This document shows, one piece after another, positions 21,893 through 31,095 of a DNA stretch of 64,000 nt (the first letter of the stretch is position 1; each line of letters opens with the position of its first letter). The notes beneath the pieces are model-generated. The model saw only the letters and a list, made by a program, of their open reading frames with translations. It was not told the origin of the DNA and ran no database searches. The stretch is taken from contig OX595985.1 of assembly GCA_951394045.1 (NCBI GenBank), positions 3,162,001-3,226,000 of the forward strand, read 5' to 3'. This DNA is from Nitzschia sp. DOCU1. Lineage: Eukaryota; Bacillariophyta; Bacillariophyceae; Bacillariales; Bacillariaceae. A program made the translations under genes and the position numbers.

Positions 21893-22758
21893 TAGGCACA
21901 CTTAAAGGGAGGAGTCTTGTCATTAGGGCCGCGCTTAGCAGCGGGCTTCGAGTGATCCATTCGCGGGTCTCGCTTCCCCTTCGGAGGATGGATGCCATCT
22001 GGCTTTTGCTTACGGACGTGATGAGCTTCATGCAATTTTTCGGTGAATTCGAGGCGCTCGCAGAACTGGGTAAACTCGTCCAAAGTGTGGTCAATCGGCT
22101 CGAAACCTTGCAGGATCATCTGTTGACGCCAGCTAGCGGGAATGGCAAACTCTGCATGCTCGATAATCTCGTCGTTGGGGAGTTTGTTGGCTGCTCCACG
22201 GGTGCTGTCAAACATCGCCAAGTAGCTGTTGAGCTGCTGGAAGCGGCTGATATATTCCTTCATCGACATCTCAGGAGGCTTGCGACACAAACGGCGCATG
22301 TAACGTTTCTGGGTCTGCAAGGCGCGCGCTGGTAGAACGTAGTTCGTCACTCCTTGGAGGACGGTCTTCAAATTTGCAGTAGTTTCGTTCCCAGCGGTCG
22401 CTGCGGTTTCCTCGAACTTGGCGAGGGCCTTTCCGGTAAGGATACGGGGGTAAAATTCATACCTTTGCGGACCGGTGGTCAGGTGCTGACCGTTGATCAC
22501 CTTTTTGGCCTTTTCTTGGAGACGAAACCAAGTCTCAGGCGACTCGTCACCGTTGAACGGAAGAATCGACAGTTCAAACTGAGTCGAGGTTGGATCATCC
22601 GGAACATTGCGACACTTGAAGGTAACCAACTTTTCTTTGTTCACCACAACTTCAGGTTCACGTTGAATTGGGATCGGGGCTCATTGAAAACCCTTTCTCG
22701 TCATGTCATGTTGAGGAATGGCCGCGGCGGCGGCAACGGTTGCGTTAGAGAGCTTCAT
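21893..22758 (-). pseudogene. gypsy-1 gag, N-terminal half
   Basis: From the ATG at 22758 (MKLSNATVAAAAA) to the transposon insertion after FKCA. Compared with the copy at 24810-25877 it has a TGA (22681-22683, minus sense) where that copy has CGA, so gag is nonsense-mutated near residue 26. It keeps a 36-residue segment (starting ERLEFTEKLHEAHH) that the other copy lacks. The capsid-like region is otherwise very similar. Confidence 0.88.
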
Positions 22759-22809
22759 CTTGAATAATTAGAACTTGATCACGACGATTGTCGTGGAGTG
22801 TTAACACTG

Positions 22810-23343
22810 TGCACTACGTCGTTTGTAGGATCAAAATAGTTGTGAAAATTATGGCTAGGTTAAAAACTACCGATGTATTTCTCATGCAAGTTGTCTCGTA
22901 GGCTCTCGTAGGTCTAGTAAAGTTGAGACCTTTGACATGCATTGACAACAATCCGAACAGGAGGTTGATGCACCTTGTAGTAGACTAGCTACGACGTTGT
23001 ACTAGGGTTCTTTAGACGTCATCAGCTACTCTGGAATAAAGTATAGGTACCTCAATGTCATCGAGGTGCCAGATCTTAGGTGTCATTGACACTAGGATCT
23101 CATCGGCATTCGACTAGCTGGAGTCCTGCGCGATGCCTGCGTCATGCAACGTCACGTCGTGGGTGACGTCAATAGGTTATGGGCCTTGTCCGACGATGTC
23201 CGAGACCGGCCTAGCGTCCGCGTCCGTGCGCAATGCTTTCGTCATGCTACGTCATCGCCCATGATGTCACACATGACTAATTAGACTAATAGTTTTGGAC
23301 TACAATCATTCGAAGGAGTCGACGTGCAAGGCAGTGTACTGCA
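22810..23343 (-). repeat. gypsy-1 5' LTR (534 bp)
   Basis: Begins TGCACTAC and ends GTACTGCA on this strand. Equivalent to 24227-24758 and 29313-29844. Confidence 0.92.
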
Positions 23344-23506
23344 CTATAGTGTCAAAGGAGGCCCGGCGCGCTCCAACTTTTGACAAATTTTTTGTCAAAA
23401 CTTTCTTAACTCCAATTGTAAGACGGCCAAAAATGTGACAATATAGTGTCACGGGCGGCCCGGCGCGCACCAAAATGTGACAATTTTTGTGTCACATTTT
23501 TCTTAA
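23344..23506. repeat. TTAA-spaced palindromic piggyBac terminal units
   Basis: Two units separated by TTAA (23406-23409 and 23503-23506). Each has paired TGACA/TGTCA palindromes (TTTTGACA...TGTCAAAA in the first, TGTGACA...TGTCACA in the second) around a GGCCCGGCGCGC block. The first is cut by gypsy-1 at 23343. TTAA is the piggyBac target site. The second unit (23406-23506) has the form of a 100-bp MITE. Confidence 0.7.
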
Positions 23507-23597
23507 CGGAATCCCCGGTTAAGAAGAATGTGACACTTTTCTCTTAACCCGTCTTAACCGGACCCTCCCTCCAATGCTGAAATCTGGTGCCAATGAC

Positions 23598-23605
23598 TAT
23601 AAAAT
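23598..23605 (+). promoter_or_regulatory. TATA-like box of the accessory gene
   Basis: TATAAAAT, 26 bp upstream of the ATG at 23624. The short distance implies a very short leader or a coincidental match. Confidence 0.4.
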
Positions 23606-23623
23606 AGAATTCATTCTACCACC

Positions 23624-24076
23624 ATGAGCGAGAAGCCCAAGCGCAAGTCAACCTTCGACCACGACATCAGCATCGTCTGTGTCCCACAGCCCGGCGCAAC
23701 CCATGAGGAGATCGAAGCCTACGTGGAGGCGCAGTTTCGTGCTGCCATGCCCCCCTGCGAATTGTGTGGGGAGTATCCCTGTGTGCTCGACCAGTGGGTG
23801 GACCTGGACATGCTCGACTATGTGGTCGACATCCAGGATCCCGACCACCACCGGCCAACCCTCTGCGAGTACATGATGACTCTTGGTGACCAGATGAAGG
23901 AGCAGGACGGGGTGGACAACAAAGCCATCCGCTTCCAACTCTACAGCGTTGCATCCCTCTTCGTACACGGAACCCTCGGCAAAGGCAATCGTAAGCCCCT
24001 GCCCCAGTGCGTGCAAACCGAGATACGCGACAGCTACCCAGCCCACATTGGTGAATCCTACACAGGATTCAAATAA
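23624..24076 (+). CDS. piggyBac accessory protein with C-x2-CG-x2-PC motif (element A)
   Basis: 150 residues, complete, ATG in CCACCATGAGC. The N terminus is basic (SEKPKRKS). Then comes CELCGEYPCVLDQ (about residues 44-56), an acidic middle, and a conserved C-terminal block with GKGNRKPLPQCV, EIRDSYPA and a final GFK. The same blocks occur in the gene at 33317-34137 of piggyBac B (CAYCGETPCFLDQ, GKGNRKELPDCV, EIRASYPA, GFK). In both elements the gene is convergent with the transposase and ends 56-89 bp from its stop. The paired Cys suggest a small metal-binding fold. Function unknown. Conservation as an element-borne pair suggests a role in piggyBac transposition or its control. Confidence 0.82.
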   Translation: MSEKPKRKSTFDHDISIVCVPQPGATHEEIEAYVEAQFRAAMPPCELCGEYPCVLDQWVDLDMLDYVVDIQDPDHHRPTLCEYMMTLGDQMKEQDGVDNKAIRFQLYSVASLFVHGTLGKGNRKPLPQCVQTEIRDSYPAHIGESYTGFK

Positions 24077-24226
24077 GGGTCTAGTACCAACAAGTAGATT
24101 ATAAACATCTAATATGTACTAGTCTTTACTATTTAGTTATCATTATCCTCCGTTCTTTGTTTCTTATGAAGCTCCCTTAGTTCCAATAGCTTCGGGTTAC
24201 TAGTCTTTGTCTGCGTTTTGTTGTTG

Positions 24227-24758
24227 TGCAGTACACTGCTTTACACGTCAACTCCTTCGAATGATTGTAGTCCATAATTATTAGTCCATTTAGTCATGTA
24301 TGACATCATGCGTGATGACGTAGCATGACGAAAGCATTGCGCACGGACGCGGACGCTAGGCCAGTCTCGGACATCGTCGGACAAGGCCCATAACCTATTG
24401 ACGTCACCAACGGCGTGACGTTGCATGACGCAGGCATCGCGCATGACTCCAGCTAGTCGAATGCCGATGAGATCCTAGTGTCAACGCCACCTAAGATCTG
24501 GCACCTCGATGACATTGAGGTACCTATACTTTATTCCAGAGTAGCTGACGACGTCTAAAGAACCCTAGTACAACGTCGTCGCTAGTCTACTACAAGATGC
24601 ATCAACCTCCTGTTCGGATTGTTGTCAATGCATGTCAAAGGTCTCGACTCTACTAGACCTACGAGAGCCTACGAGACAACTTGCATGAGAAATACATCTA
24701 GTTTTTAACCTAGCCATAATATTCACAACTATTTCGATCCTACAAACGACGTAGTGCA
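24227..24758 (+). repeat. gypsy-A 5' LTR (532 bp)
   Basis: Pairs with 29313-29844; differs at about two positions (for example 24251 A/G). Confidence 0.93.
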
Positions 24759-24809
24759 TAGTGTTAACACTCCACGACAATCGTCGTGATCAAGTTCTAA
24801 TTATTCAAG

Positions 24810-25877
24810 ATGAAGCTCTCTAACGCAACCGTTGCCGCCGCCGCGGCCATTCCTCGACATGACATGACGAGAAAGGGTTTTCAACGAGCCCCGATCCCAA
24901 TTCAACGTGAACCTGAAGTTGTGGTGAACAAAGAAAAGTTGGTTACCTTCAAGTGTCGCAATGTTCCGGATGATCCAACCTCGACTCAGTTTGAACTGTC
25001 GATTCTTCCGTTCAACGGCGACGAGTCGCCTGAAACTTGGTTTCGCCTCCAAGAAAAAGCCAAAAAGGTGATCAGCGGTCAGCACCTGACCACCGGTCCG
25101 CAAAAGTATGAATTCTACCGCCGTATCCTTATCGGAAAGGCCCTCGCCAAGTTCGAAGAAACCGCAGCGACCGCTGGGAACGAAACTACTGCAAATTTGA
25201 AGACCGTCCTCCAAGGAGTGACGAACTACGTTTTGCCAGCGCGCGCCTTGCAGACCCAGAAACGTTACATGCGCCGCTTGTGTCGCAAGCCTCCTGAGAT
25301 GTCGATGAAGGAATATATCAGCCGCTTCCAGCAACTCAACAGCTACTTGGCGATGTTTGACAGCACTCGTGGAGCAGCCAACAAGCTCCCCAACGACGAG
25401 ATCATTGAGCATGCGGAGTTCGCCATTCCCGCCAGTTGGCGTCAACAGATGATCCTGCAAGGTTTTGAGCCGATTGAACACACTTTAGACGAGTTCACCC
25501 AGTTCTGCTCGAAGCCCGCTATTAAGCGCGGCCCAAATGACAAGACTCCTCCCTTTAAATGTGCCTACCATGGCCCCAACTGGTCCCACAACACTGGGGA
25601 CTGCAAGATGGTGGTGGCGCAAGCCCAGAAGATGGCGGCCGCCCATGGAAACTTCATCAAGAACGGCGAAAAGAAGCCTCGTTACGGCAACCGTACTTGG
25701 GTACGTGACGATGGCGGCGCCAACAAGAAAGAAGAACTGCATGCCATGATCCAGAACATGGTCAAGGATGCGGTCAAGGACGAACGCAAGCGCAAGGCGA
25801 TTGATCCACCCGACGAAGAAAACTTCAATGTGGACGAACTCTTGGCTAACCTTGTCGCTAGCGACGATGAAAACTGA
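24810..25877 (+). CDS. gypsy-A Gag
   Basis: 355 residues from ATG 24810. An Ala-rich N terminus is followed by a capsid-like helical region (ETWFRLQEKAKKV, MSMKEYISRFQQLN, DEIIEHAEFAIPASWRQQM) typical of retrotransposon Gag, then a zinc-knuckle-like CAYHGPNWSHNTGDC, and an acidic C terminus. A 36-codon deletion relative to gypsy-1 lies at FTQFC/SKPAIKRG, in frame. Gag ends with TGA at 25875-25877, and the next codons (AGG TGT GAG ...) are open in the same frame all the way into Pol. Pol is therefore probably made by readthrough or by reinitiation at the ATG at 25914-25919. Confidence 0.88.
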   Translation: MKLSNATVAAAAAIPRHDMTRKGFQRAPIPIQREPEVVVNKEKLVTFKCRNVPDDPTSTQFELSILPFNGDESPETWFRLQEKAKKVISGQHLTTGPQKYEFYRRILIGKALAKFEETAATAGNETTANLKTVLQGVTNYVLPARALQTQKRYMRRLCRKPPEMSMKEYISRFQQLNSYLAMFDSTRGAANKLPNDEIIEHAEFAIPASWRQQMILQGFEPIEHTLDEFTQFCSKPAIKRGPNDKTPPFKCAYHGPNWSHNTGDCKMVVAQAQKMAAAHGNFIKNGEKKPRYGNRTWVRDDGGANKKEELHAMIQNMVKDAVKDERKRKAIDPPDEENFNVDELLANLVASDDEN

Positions 25878-25913
25878 AGGTGTGAGCGAGTTGTACACGA
25901 AAAATCTAGTTTA

Positions 25914-28900
25914 ATGCATAAAGTTAAGGACGAGTTATCCTATTACAAAGTCTCTGAAAGAGCAGGTGGGAAACGCAAAAATTGCGGATGTGACGAAGTT
26001 TTCGTTTTCCACGAGCAACGCGATGGGGCACGACCTGCGCGCCCATCTGTCGATATACCATCCGAGCCGGGCGAGATCTTCGCCTCGTTGGACCAATGCA
26101 TTAATTACCGTATCGCGGCGGAATCGCACGCGATAACACGACTGTACAACCGGAGCTCACCAAAACGCCAGAAAACCGTGCCGGACAAAATCCCGTACTG
26201 TTTCGCGCAAATTAACACGCGCCTAGGCAAGGCCAAGGCGGCAGCGTTAACGACGCTACTAGACACCGGAGCATCACGAGGATTGATCTCCGAGAAGCAT
26301 GTCAAGAAACTACGTGTCAGGACGAGACCATCAAGAACCACCTTCACGACAGCTGGCGGTGTCGTCGAGACACACCGCGAAGTAAAAATTCAGTTTAAAC
26401 TTCCGGAATTTCATGCCAATAGGGTGATCGAATGGGTCTTCCAGGTGACATCCGACCTTGGCAACTACGACATGATCATTGGCAGAGACCTTCTGCGAGA
26501 ACTAGGTGTCAAGTTCGACTTCAAGACAAGAGAAGTCGAGTGGGACTCAGCTGCGATAGCAATGAAAATATTCGGCGAGTCGCCCGACGAAGACGCTTGG
26601 CAGGCCGACGCAGATGGCGGTGCCAAGTCCATTAAACAAATATTAGACGCCAAATATGCCCCAGCGGACATTCCGCAGAAAATCTCCGAGATGGACCATC
26701 TGTCGGAAGAGGATAAATCCGCCCTCAAGACGCTTCTTCAGAAACATGAGACGCTCTTTGACGGCACGCTTGGCACCTGGAAAGGCGAGCCCTATGATAT
26801 TGAGCTAAAGCCTAATGTCACGCCATATCATGCGAGGCCATATCCAGTGCCGAAGGCATATGAACAGATGCTACGCGACGAGGTCGATCGCCTCTGCGCA
26901 GTCGGCGTACTAAAGAAAGTTAACTGCTCTGAATGGGCGGCACCGTCGTTCATCATCCCAAAGAAGGACAAGACGGTACGTTTCATCAACGACTCTCGCG
27001 AGCTCAACAAGCGAATTAAGAGGAAGCCATTCCCACTACCAAAGATACAAGAGCTACTGTTAAAACTAGAGGGTTTTCAGTACGCTACTAGTTTAGACCT
27101 AAACATGGGCTACTACCATGTAGAGCTTAGCCCGAATGCAAAGAAACTCTGCACTCTCGTTTTCCCGTGGGGAAAATATGAGATGCAACGGCTACCTATG
27201 GGACTCAGCAATAGCCCCGATATCTTTCAAGAAAAGATGTCGTCGCTGTTCGCGGATCTAGAGTACATACGTACGTACATAGATGATCTTCTAGTACTTA
27301 CTAAGGGTAGTTACCTAGACCACTTAGAGAGACTCGACGTGGTACTACAACGTCTGAAAGACACGGGACTCAAGGTAAACATCAAGAAGTCCTTCTTCGC
27401 GAAAGCGGAGCTCGAATACCTTGGCTACTGGATTACCCGAGACTGCATCCAACCCGTAGCAACCAAAGTGCAGGCAATTCAAGCTATGCTCGCACCGCGC
27501 AATAAGAAGGAACTACGCGCTTTCATCGGTATCGTGAATTATTATCGCGATATGTGGGTGCGCCGATCGCACATCCTTGCCCCGCTTGCATCACTTACGT
27601 CGAAAACGGCTAAGTGGGAGTGGACCGGCGCGCACCAAGAGGCATTTGACACGATGAAGAAAATAATAAGTAAGGAGGTTCTCCTAACTTACCCGAACTT
27701 TCAGTTACCGTTCGATATACATACCGACGCGAGCGACACGCAACTTGGCGCAGTCATCTCGCAAAACGGTAAGCCAATTGCGTTCTATAGTTGCAAGCTC
27801 AATCCCGCGCAAACACGGTATACTACTACCGAGCGGGAACTACTAGCTATTGTAGAAACACTCAAGGAGTTTCGTACGATTCTCCTGGGTCAACAGATTC
27901 GCGTCTACACCGACCACAAGAATCTAACCTATAAAAACTTTAATACTGAACGCGTTATGCGCTGGCGACTCATCCTCGAAGAGTATGGTCCCGAACTAGT
28001 CTACGTTAGAGGTGAAACGAACGTAGTAGCGGACGCTCTTAGTCGACTTGGTAAGGACGAAAAGCCCTTTACCGAGGCCAACTTCGCAGAGTACTTTGGG
28101 GGCGACGAGCTACCCGAAAGCGTCTTCCCCCTCACCTACAAGTACATTATGCGACATCAGCGCAAGGATACTGCGCTTCTCCAAAAAGCAGCGTCGGACA
28201 ATAGATATAGTGTAAAGGTTTTTCGTGGGGGCGGTAAGAAACGTCCTCTAGTAGTTAGAGATAGTAAGATAGTTATTCCGCAGTCACTCCAACGCCGATG
28301 CGTTGAGTGGTACCACGAGACACTGTGTCATCCGGGCGAGACACGCACGGAGCACACGATTCGGCAGCACTTCTATTGGAAAGGACTGCGAACCGACGTG
28401 GTCGATATTTGCAAGAAATGCAGGTTGTGTCAATTAACAAAACGCAAGACCCTTAAGTATGGGCACCTGCCAATTAAGGAACCCGAGAGCGAACCTTGGG
28501 AAATTCTCTGTGTCGACCTCATAGGCCCTTATTCGATTAACCAGGGTAAACGACATAAGGGTAAACAAAAACAACTCGAGCTTTGGTGCCTTACCATGAT
28601 TGACCCGGCAAACGGCTGGTTCGAGATGGTTCACGTACCCAACAAAGAGGCTTTTAGTATCGCCGAATTAGCCAAAAAGACGTGGTTCACAAGATACCCG
28701 TGGCCACAACAAGTCATTTATGACCGCGGTACGGAGTTCATGGGGGAATTCCGGCGAATGGTCAAGGAAGACTACGGCGTGCTTGCGCGCCCAATCACTG
28801 CGAGAAATCCGCAGGCGAACGCAATACTCGAACGAGTACACCAAACTATCGGGAACATGATTCGTACGTTTGAACTGCAGCACTCAGACGATACGGTCGG

Positions 28901-29285
28901 ACTCGATGGAATCCTGGCAGCCGTGATGTTCGCCGTTCGCGCGACATACCACACTACGCTACAGGCTACGCCGATGCAACTAGTGTTCGGTAGAGATGCT
29001 ATTCTCAACACCCGCTTCGAAGCTAACTGGAAGCTCATCCGTGAGCGCAAGATGCAACGCATTGCGAAGAACAATGCGGCAGAAAACAAAACGCGATTGC
29101 CATATGAGTATCGCGTAGGCCAACAGATCATGATCAAGCAGGACCAGCAACGTAAGTTCGGTGCTAACCCCTACGATGGTCCGTATCCAATAGTCGGCAT
29201 GAATGACAACGGTACAGTACGTATCCAGAAGGGTGCCGTTACTCAGACTTGGAACATTCGTAACCTACATCCCTATCATAGTTAA
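25914..29285 (+). CDS. gypsy-A Pol: protease, RT, RNase H, integrase
   Basis: 1123 residues from the nearest Met. The frame is open back to the Gag stop at 25875. Domains in order: aspartic protease (LLDTGASRG); reverse transcriptase with GFQYATSLDLNMGYYH and the YIDD box (residues 455-458); RNase H (FDIHTDASD, TTTERELLAIVE, YTDHKNL, NVVADALSR); an integrase zinc-binding HHCC region (HETLCHPGETRTEH ... CKKCRLC); and an integrase core with LCVDLIGPY, YDRGTEF and ANAILERVHQ as the D, D and E. The C terminus has GPYPIV, resembling the GPF/Y module; no chromodomain is evident. All catalytic residues are present, so this copy could supply enzymes to gypsy-1-type deletion copies. Confidence 0.95.
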   Translation: MHKVKDELSYYKVSERAGGKRKNCGCDEVFVFHEQRDGARPARPSVDIPSEPGEIFASLDQCINYRIAAESHAITRLYNRSSPKRQKTVPDKIPYCFAQINTRLGKAKAAALTTLLDTGASRGLISEKHVKKLRVRTRPSRTTFTTAGGVVETHREVKIQFKLPEFHANRVIEWVFQVTSDLGNYDMIIGRDLLRELGVKFDFKTREVEWDSAAIAMKIFGESPDEDAWQADADGGAKSIKQILDAKYAPADIPQKISEMDHLSEEDKSALKTLLQKHETLFDGTLGTWKGEPYDIELKPNVTPYHARPYPVPKAYEQMLRDEVDRLCAVGVLKKVNCSEWAAPSFIIPKKDKTVRFINDSRELNKRIKRKPFPLPKIQELLLKLEGFQYATSLDLNMGYYHVELSPNAKKLCTLVFPWGKYEMQRLPMGLSNSPDIFQEKMSSLFADLEYIRTYIDDLLVLTKGSYLDHLERLDVVLQRLKDTGLKVNIKKSFFAKAELEYLGYWITRDCIQPVATKVQAIQAMLAPRNKKELRAFIGIVNYYRDMWVRRSHILAPLASLTSKTAKWEWTGAHQEAFDTMKKIISKEVLLTYPNFQLPFDIHTDASDTQLGAVISQNGKPIAFYSCKLNPAQTRYTTTERELLAIVETLKEFRTILLGQQIRVYTDHKNLTYKNFNTERVMRWRLILEEYGPELVYVRGETNVVADALSRLGKDEKPFTEANFAEYFGGDELPESVFPLTYKYIMRHQRKDTALLQKAASDNRYSVKVFRGGGKKRPLVVRDSKIVIPQSLQRRCVEWYHETLCHPGETRTEHTIRQHFYWKGLRTDVVDICKKCRLCQLTKRKTLKYGHLPIKEPESEPWEILCVDLIGPYSINQGKRHKGKQKQLELWCLTMIDPANGWFEMVHVPNKEAFSIAELAKKTWFTRYPWPQQVIYDRGTEFMGEFRRMVKEDYGVLARPITARNPQANAILERVHQTIGNMIRTFELQHSDDTVGLDGILAAVMFAVRATYHTTLQATPMQLVFGRDAILNTRFEANWKLIRERKMQRIAKNNAAENKTRLPYEYRVGQQIMIKQDQQRKFGANPYDGPYPIVGMNDNGTVRIQKGAVTQTWNIRNLHPYHS

Positions 29286-29312
29286 GTCCTGTCCCTCCGT
29301 CATGGGGGCGGG

Positions 29313-29844
29313 TGCAGTACACTGCTTTACACGTCGACTCCTTCGAATGATTGTAGTCCATAATTATTAGTCCATTTAGTCATGTATGACATCATGCATG
29401 ATGACGTAGCATGACGAAAGCATTGCGCACGGACGCGGACGCTAGGCCAGTCTCGGACATCGTCGGACAAGGCCCATAACCTATTGACGTCACCAACGGC
29501 GTGACGTTGCATGACGCAGGCATCGCGCATGACTCCAGCTAGTCGAATGCCGATGAGATCCTAGTGTCAACGCCACCTAAGATCTGGCACCTCGATGACA
29601 TTGAGGTACCTATACTTTATTCCAGAGTAGCTGACGACGTCTAAAGAACCCTAGTACAACGTCGTCGCTAGTCTACTACAAGATGCATCAACCTCCTGTT
29701 CGGATTGTTGTCAATGCATGTCAAAGGTCTCGACTCTACTAGACCTACGAGAGCCTACGAGACAACTTGCATGAGAAATACATCTAGTTTTTAACCTAGC
29801 CATAATATTCACAACTATTTCGATCCTACAAACGACGTAGTGCA
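29313..29844 (+). repeat. gypsy-A 3' LTR (532 bp)
   Basis: Pairs with 24227-24758. Followed by GTTGT target duplication at 29845-29849. Confidence 0.93.
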
Positions 29845-31095
29845 GTTGTGTCCTGCACCCCATATTTGCCTCCCGTCGGTTGTTTTCACTATGTCATGGC
29901 AAGTCATGTTTGCCGGGAACAACAAATGGATCTTTCGTTTCTTGTCGAGTATGTGTTCATGTACGTGGAGCTTGCATGTCTCGCAGTTAAAAACCCTCTT
30001 ACGAATGCCCACACTACTTATCCCACCCACTTTGCAGTCCGTCTGGCAGACAGTGCAGCGTGACTGACGGCTCATACTTTCTGAAATCCGGCACTCACGT
30101 AGACCCCATTGATCCTCATTGATTGCTGTCGGTTCGTTAGCCACATTGTTGGCTACTCGCAACTCGTCTGGGTCCTTGTACTTGCCGTCGCTGTCCTCGT
30201 TGTCAAATTCGTCTCGGATTTCCTCCCATGCGCCGTTGTCCTCGTCTACTTCTGAACCATCGTCAGAGTCGGAATCTACCACAGTCTCGACAGATACTGT
30301 TGACCTAGTCGATCGATTGTTGATTGTTGCCTGCTGCTGTGAAAGCGACTGGGTCAGCGTCGACACGGAGTCGGCAGCAGTCAACAAGGTAGCACGACGA
30401 ACGCATCGCAGTGGGGTTGCCATATCGTCTCCACGGTTGGCAGATGGAGAATTACCAGCGGCTGCAGGATTGGCGGCAGTTGCGGCAGGTGGCGGCAAAT
30501 TGTTGGCAGCAGGTGTCTCCAAATTGTTGTCGGGAGCCGCCAACGAGGAAAATGAGAGGCCCAGAACTTCTTGAACACCCGCAGGCCCCGCCTCGTCGTA
30601 TGCATCGATGGCAATGTCAAACATTGCCTTAAACTCCGGTGGGTACCATCTCCTAAGGAGATCTTTGTTGATTGTGGGTGGCATGCCGGTGGAATATTTT
30701 TCCCAGTCAACACGATACTGGCCACCATTCTTCCGCTTGTTTGGACATTCGGCGATGACTCCTACCAGACATCCATCGATACCATCGATTGGCATCCCAG
30801 TGACAGAATATAAAGTAGACCCAGCCAACATTTTTCTTCTGGCCGTATTTGGAACGTTTGCGTGTAGTGGCAGTAGGCTGGCCAGGGACATCCACGGCTT
30901 CGTCGGGGGGGCGGGGGGATCTTGCGCTTGATCGACCGAATTCGAGACCATTGTTGCGTCTGTAGTAACGGCCCGCCGAATTTCGTCGTTGGGGATCTGC
31001 GATGCGTCAAAAAGGTTCCTAACTATCTCCTCGGTGAAGGGAGACACAGAACGAGACCGATGCACAGGTTCTTGGGGGGAAGAAGGAGCCGACAT

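Larger units (their letters stand above)
17896..22176. repeat. local triplication of the transposon's right end
   Basis: Copy 1 is 17896-19800 (gene 5' part, promoter, inverted repeat, TA and 5' gag fragment). Copy 2 is 19801-20284, matching 17896-18379. Copy 3 is 20285 to about 22176, matching about 17908-19800 at an offset of 2376-2377. Outside the acidic tract and the A-run the copies look identical where compared. The junction at 19800/19801 joins gag sequence to the acidic tract of the large gene. The junction at 20284/20285 joins the large gene to an Asp-codon repeat. A recent tandem duplication or an assembly artefact are both possible. Confidence 0.8.
1..23343 (-). mobile_element. Ty3/gypsy element gypsy-1, non-autonomous, split by a DNA transposon
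   Basis: Minus-strand element read from a 5' LTR at 22810-23343, through gag (22758 down to 21893, then 2322 down to 2011) and a shortened pol (1974-334), to a 3' LTR at 1-306 that leaves the window. It is closely related to the plus-strand gypsy at 24227-29844. By comparison, about 1.7 kb of pol (reverse transcriptase and RNase H) is missing at position 1365/1366, and 36 bp with one integrase catalytic Asp is missing near 870. Gag keeps a 36-codon stretch that the other copy lacks. A 19.6-kb DNA transposon interrupts gag. Past 23343 the sequence is piggyBac terminal repeat, so gypsy-1 inserted there; its other flank is outside the window. Confidence 0.9.
24227..29844 (+). mobile_element. Ty3/gypsy element gypsy-A, near-intact, inserted in piggyBac A
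   Basis: Two 532-bp LTRs (24227-24758 and 29313-29844) start TGCAGTAC and end GTAGTGCA, with only about two substitutions between them. The flanks share GTTG, or GTTGT with a one-base shift. Removing the element with the 5-bp copy restores the piggyBac-A frame. A purine tract (ATGGGGGCGGG) precedes the 3' LTR. Gag and Pol are in the same frame, separated by one TGA. Confidence 0.93.
24133..31095 (-). pseudogene. piggyBac transposase derivative lacking the DDD core (element A)
   Basis: Read from the ATG at 31095 to 29845, then (after removal of the gypsy insertion with one GTTGT duplication) from 24222 to TAA at 24133. This gives a continuous 446-residue frame. The N-terminal part has a RWYPPEFKAMFDIAIDAYDEAGPAGV block matching piggyBac B's RQWYPAVDYVREHF and DQAGPVGV. 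A Ser/Thr and acidic linker follows, then directly the cysteine-rich C-terminal domain (CTVCQTDC, CETCKLHVHEHI, CHDI). The roughly 400-residue DDE/DDD catalytic domain of piggyBac B is absent, yet the frame stays open. Before the gypsy insertion it could have made a DNA-binding, non-catalytic protein. Upstream flank includes the element's right terminus. Confidence 0.8.

Noticed and set aside
24241..24444. Small frames inside the gypsy LTRs (also 29327-29530).
   Set aside because: Located in LTRs, no protein-like conservation pattern, and the truncated LTR copies do not keep them.
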